Below are positions 61,886 to 64,000 of a stretch of 64,000 nucleotides of DNA, piece by piece. The notes beneath the pieces were generated by a model. That model worked only from the letters and a program-made list of their open reading frames with translations, was not told the origin of the DNA and ran no database searches. The translations under genes and the position numbers were made by a program. The DNA is from Anaeromyxobacter sp. Fw109-5 (GTDB lineage Bacteria; Myxococcota; Myxococcia; Myxococcales; Anaeromyxobacteraceae), in NCBI RefSeq assembly GCF_000017505.1, contig NC_009675.1, forward strand, positions 1,736,001-1,800,000. Reading direction: 5' to 3'. Positions within the stretch are counted from its first letter, which is position 1. The number at the start of each line of letters is the position of its first letter.

Positions 61886-63499
61886 CTACGCGCGCCCGAG
61901 GCGGGGGACGCTCGCGAGCAGCGCCTCGATCGTCTCGAGCGCCACCGGCTTCGCGAGGTGCCGGCCGAAGCCCGCCTCCGCCGCGCGGCGCTGGTCCTCG
62001 GGCAGCGCGTAGCCCGTGACCGCCACGAGGAACGTGGAGGCGAGGGAGGGGTCCGAGCGGATGGCGCGCGCCACCTCGTAGCCGTCCATGACGGGCAACC
62101 CGATGTCGCAGAGCACGACGTCGGGGCGGAGGAGGCGCGTGCGCTCGAGGCCGGTTCCACCGTCGAGGGCCACCTCGACCTCGTGTCCCCACATGAGCAG
62201 CAGCTCGCGGAGCGTCTCCGCCGCGTCGACGTTGTCCTCGATGACGAGCACGCGGAGGGGCGGCACCGAGGCGACGGGGACGGGCGTCTCCATTCGCAAG
62301 GCGGGCGCCTCCGGCGCGAGCGGGAGCTGGACGGAGAGCTCGGTCCCCCGGCCCGCCCCTTCGCTGTGCACCTCCACCTCGCCGCCGTGGAGCTCGACGA
62401 GACCCTTCACGAGGGCGAGGCCCAGCCCGAGCCCACCCCGCGACCGGTGCAGGGTGTCGTCCGCCTGGGTGAACGGCTCGAAGACGCGGCCGAGCATCGC
62501 CGGGGCGATGCCGGCGCCGTCGTCCCGCACCCGCACCACCGCCGCCCCGGCCCGACGTTCCAGCGCCACCCTGACGTGGCCCCCTGGGTCCGTGAACTTG
62601 GCGGCGTTCTGGAGCAGGTTGCCGATCACCTGCGAGAGGCGGGTCGGGTCCGCCTCCAGCCACGACGGGACCTCGCCGAGGTGGACCTCGACGGCGATGT
62701 TCCGGGAGGCGAACAGCGAGCGGTGATCCTCCACCGTGCGGCGGAGCACCTCGGCGAGGTCCACGCGGGAGCGCTGCAGGCGGATCCTCCCGCGGGAGAT
62801 CCGCGTCACGTCGAGCAGATCGTCCACCATGCGCGTGAGGTGAATCACCTGACGGTTGACGATCGCCCGGGCGCGGACGGCCTCGGCGCTGCCGGGCGGC
62901 GAGCGATCGATCAAGGCCAGCGCGTTGCGGATGGGCGAGAGCGGGTTGCGCAGCTCGTGCGAGAGCATCGCCAGGAACTGGTCCTTGTGGCGGTCCGTCT
63001 CGAGGAGGAGCGCGTTGCTGTGGCGCAGCTCCCGCTCGGCCCGCTCCACCCGGGACTTCTCCTGCCGGATCCTCAGCTGCGCTCGCTGCAGGAGCCCGAC
63101 GGAGAGGGTGATCGAGAGCGACGCCACAGAGAACGCCGCGAGCCGGGCCACCTCCTGGTGCGACTGGAAGGGCGCCTGGAAGTACCTCCAGAAGCCGTAC
63201 GCCACGACCGCGCTGAAGAGGACGCTCGGTCCCGGGCCGAGCGTGTACACGACGAGAGCGACCCCCGCGACGGGGAGGCTGAAGACGAACCCGTGGAGGA
63301 CGCTCTCGAGGGCGCCGCTCGCCGCGAGCATGCACGCGCCGCACGCCGCCGCGACCGTGTAGCGGACCAACGGTGAAGTCGGACGCTCGCCGGCACCCGT
63401 CTCGAACGCCTCCTCGACGCGCTCGTGCGTCCGCGAGTCGGGCTCGCGTTCGGGAGGGGTCGGCGCCCGGGTCGCGGTCGGTTGCGCGCTCACTGCCAT
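61886..63499 (-). CDS. Hybrid sensor histidine kinase with C-terminal receiver
   Basis: A 537-residue membrane kinase. The head has three to four hydrophobic segments (YTVAAACGACMLAASGAL, FVFSLPVAGVALVVYTL, FSAVVAYGFWRYF), like DUF4118 in KdpD. A coiled linker leads to the H-box MLSHELRNPLSPIRN, N-box NLLQNAAKFTDPGG, and G-boxes with GGLGLGLALVKGLVELHGG. A receiver ends it: RVLVIEDNVDAAETLRELLLMWGHEVEVALDGG, acceptor Asp in VVLCDIGLPVMDG, Lys in LAKPVALE. No separate response regulator is adjacent. Confidence 0.93.
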   Translation of the reverse strand: MAVSAQPTATRAPTPPEREPDSRTHERVEEAFETGAGERPTSPLVRYTVAAACGACMLAASGALESVLHGFVFSLPVAGVALVVYTLGPGPSVLFSAVVAYGFWRYFQAPFQSHQEVARLAAFSVASLSITLSVGLLQRAQLRIRQEKSRVERAERELRHSNALLLETDRHKDQFLAMLSHELRNPLSPIRNALALIDRSPPGSAEAVRARAIVNRQVIHLTRMVDDLLDVTRISRGRIRLQRSRVDLAEVLRRTVEDHRSLFASRNIAVEVHLGEVPSWLEADPTRLSQVIGNLLQNAAKFTDPGGHVRVALERRAGAAVVRVRDDGAGIAPAMLGRVFEPFTQADDTLHRSRGGLGLGLALVKGLVELHGGEVEVHSEGAGRGTELSVQLPLAPEAPALRMETPVPVASVPPLRVLVIEDNVDAAETLRELLLMWGHEVEVALDGGTGLERTRLLRPDVVLCDIGLPVMDGYEVARAIRSDPSLASTFLVAVTGYALPEDQRRAAEAGFGRHLAKPVALETIEALLASVPRLGRA

Positions 63500-63692
63500 G
63501 GTCGCCTTTCGACGCTACCACCCGGCGGGTTCGGCGAGGGGAGGACTCACTCTGAGGCGTGCCCCTCCCGGGAGCCCTCCCGTCCGTCGAGGGCCGCCGG
63601 GCGTCCCGGCGCCTGCCGGCGGCCTGGTCCGGGCGTCCGGCCCGGGCTAAAGAACCCGCGGGGAGGCGGCGCTGTCTCCCCGGGGAGGATCG

Positions 63693-64000
63693 ATGTTCGC
63701 GACGACCATCCGCTTCGCGCTGCCGGAGGGCACGGACTGGGAACGCCTCCGGCAGCTGGCGATTCGACGGACGTTCGAGATCTACAGGTTCGTTCCCGGC
63801 CTCAGGTCGATGGCCTTCGTCTACTCGCCGGAGCAGTCGGAGCTCGGCGGCAACTTCGTCTGGGAGACGCAGGACCACGCCGAGGCGTTCCTCCGCTCCG
63901 AGGCGTGGCGGACGGCCGTGTCGCTCTACGGCGAGCCGCAGGTCGAGCGCGCCGAGGTGTGCGCCTACGTCGAGGACGGCGACCTCGTGTTCCCGCCGGA
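63693..64000 (+). CDS. Monooxygenase-like small protein, 5' part (runs off the window)
   Basis: The last ~102 codons in the window read TTIRFALPEGTDWERLRQLAIRRTFEIYRFVPGLRSMAFVYSPEQSELGGNFVWETQDHAEAFLRSEAWRTAVSLYGEPQVERAEVCAYVEDGDLVFPP. The pattern resembles YdhR-type ferredoxin-fold monooxygenase-like proteins (~100 residues). The ATG at 63693 follows GGGGAGG. The C-terminus is past the window. Confidence 0.7.
   Translation, partial: MFATTIRFALPEGTDWERLRQLAIRRTFEIYRFVPGLRSMAFVYSPEQSELGGNFVWETQDHAEAFLRSEAWRTAVSLYGEPQVERAEVCAYVEDGDLVFPP

Overview
The window is about 64 kb of very GC-rich DNA, densely coding on both strands. It looks like a chromosome of the Myxococcota, most probably an Anaeromyxobacter-like bacterium. 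The support is: a MYXO-CTERM-type sorting tail (protein ending at 34809), a Ser/Thr kinase joined to TPR repeats, many one-off two-component proteins, an OmpA protein with type-3 thrombospondin-like repeats, and central carbon enzymes of the monomeric-IDH and long isocitrate-lyase types. The genus is inferred; no rRNA gene is present to confirm it.

Layout. 1-2.5 kb: end of an acyl-CoA synthetase gene, a lone receiver, an SCP2 lipid-binding protein and a class III CoA-transferase. 2.5-6.7 kb: a zinc uptake operon (small His/Cys exported protein, outer-membrane barrel, znuA, znuC, znuB) followed by short repeats. 6.8-9.0 kb: MetOD1-like protein plus PAS histidine kinase, and a VOC protein. 9.4-12.9 kb: an initiator tRNA-Met carrying a small integrated element bounded by a 15-bp direct repeat of the tRNA 3' end; it holds a decayed serine recombinase, a broken higB with an intact higA, and a fused pRiA4b-ORF3/GFA reading frame. 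12.9-19.6 kb: small stress and membrane proteins, a YsnF-like DUF2382 protein, a Ser/Thr kinase, a GFA protein and a CopZ-like [2Fe-2S] protein.

19.9-31.7 kb is the most interesting stretch. It has two tandem sigma factors with a zinc-finger anti-sigma, a bufferin-type metallophore operon (YceI, BufA2-like, BufB, BufC), rhodanese, GNAT, a sigma-54 activator, a Tat aldo/keto reductase, and a SigF-NrsF pair whose anti-sigma factor keeps the two family cysteines. The sigma-54 activator and sigF have nearly identical promoters (GTAWCC-N15-CGT), also found before an FAD oxidoreductase at 47.4 kb, which suggests a shared ECF regulon.

32-48 kb: OmpA and MYXO-CTERM proteins, modABC with a divergent HTH regulator, a YkgJ protein, rhomboid, a lipoprotein hydrolase, a YedF-like DsrE protein, thioredoxin 2, an SDR, and a two-gene bacterial NHEJ-type polymerase/ligase operon. 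48.6-57 kb: a carbon core of aceA, icd, mdh and ackA. 57-64 kb: hydrolase, degenerate receiver, CBS protein, LysR regulator, CstA peptide/pyruvate-type transporter, a hybrid histidine kinase and the start of a monooxygenase-like gene.
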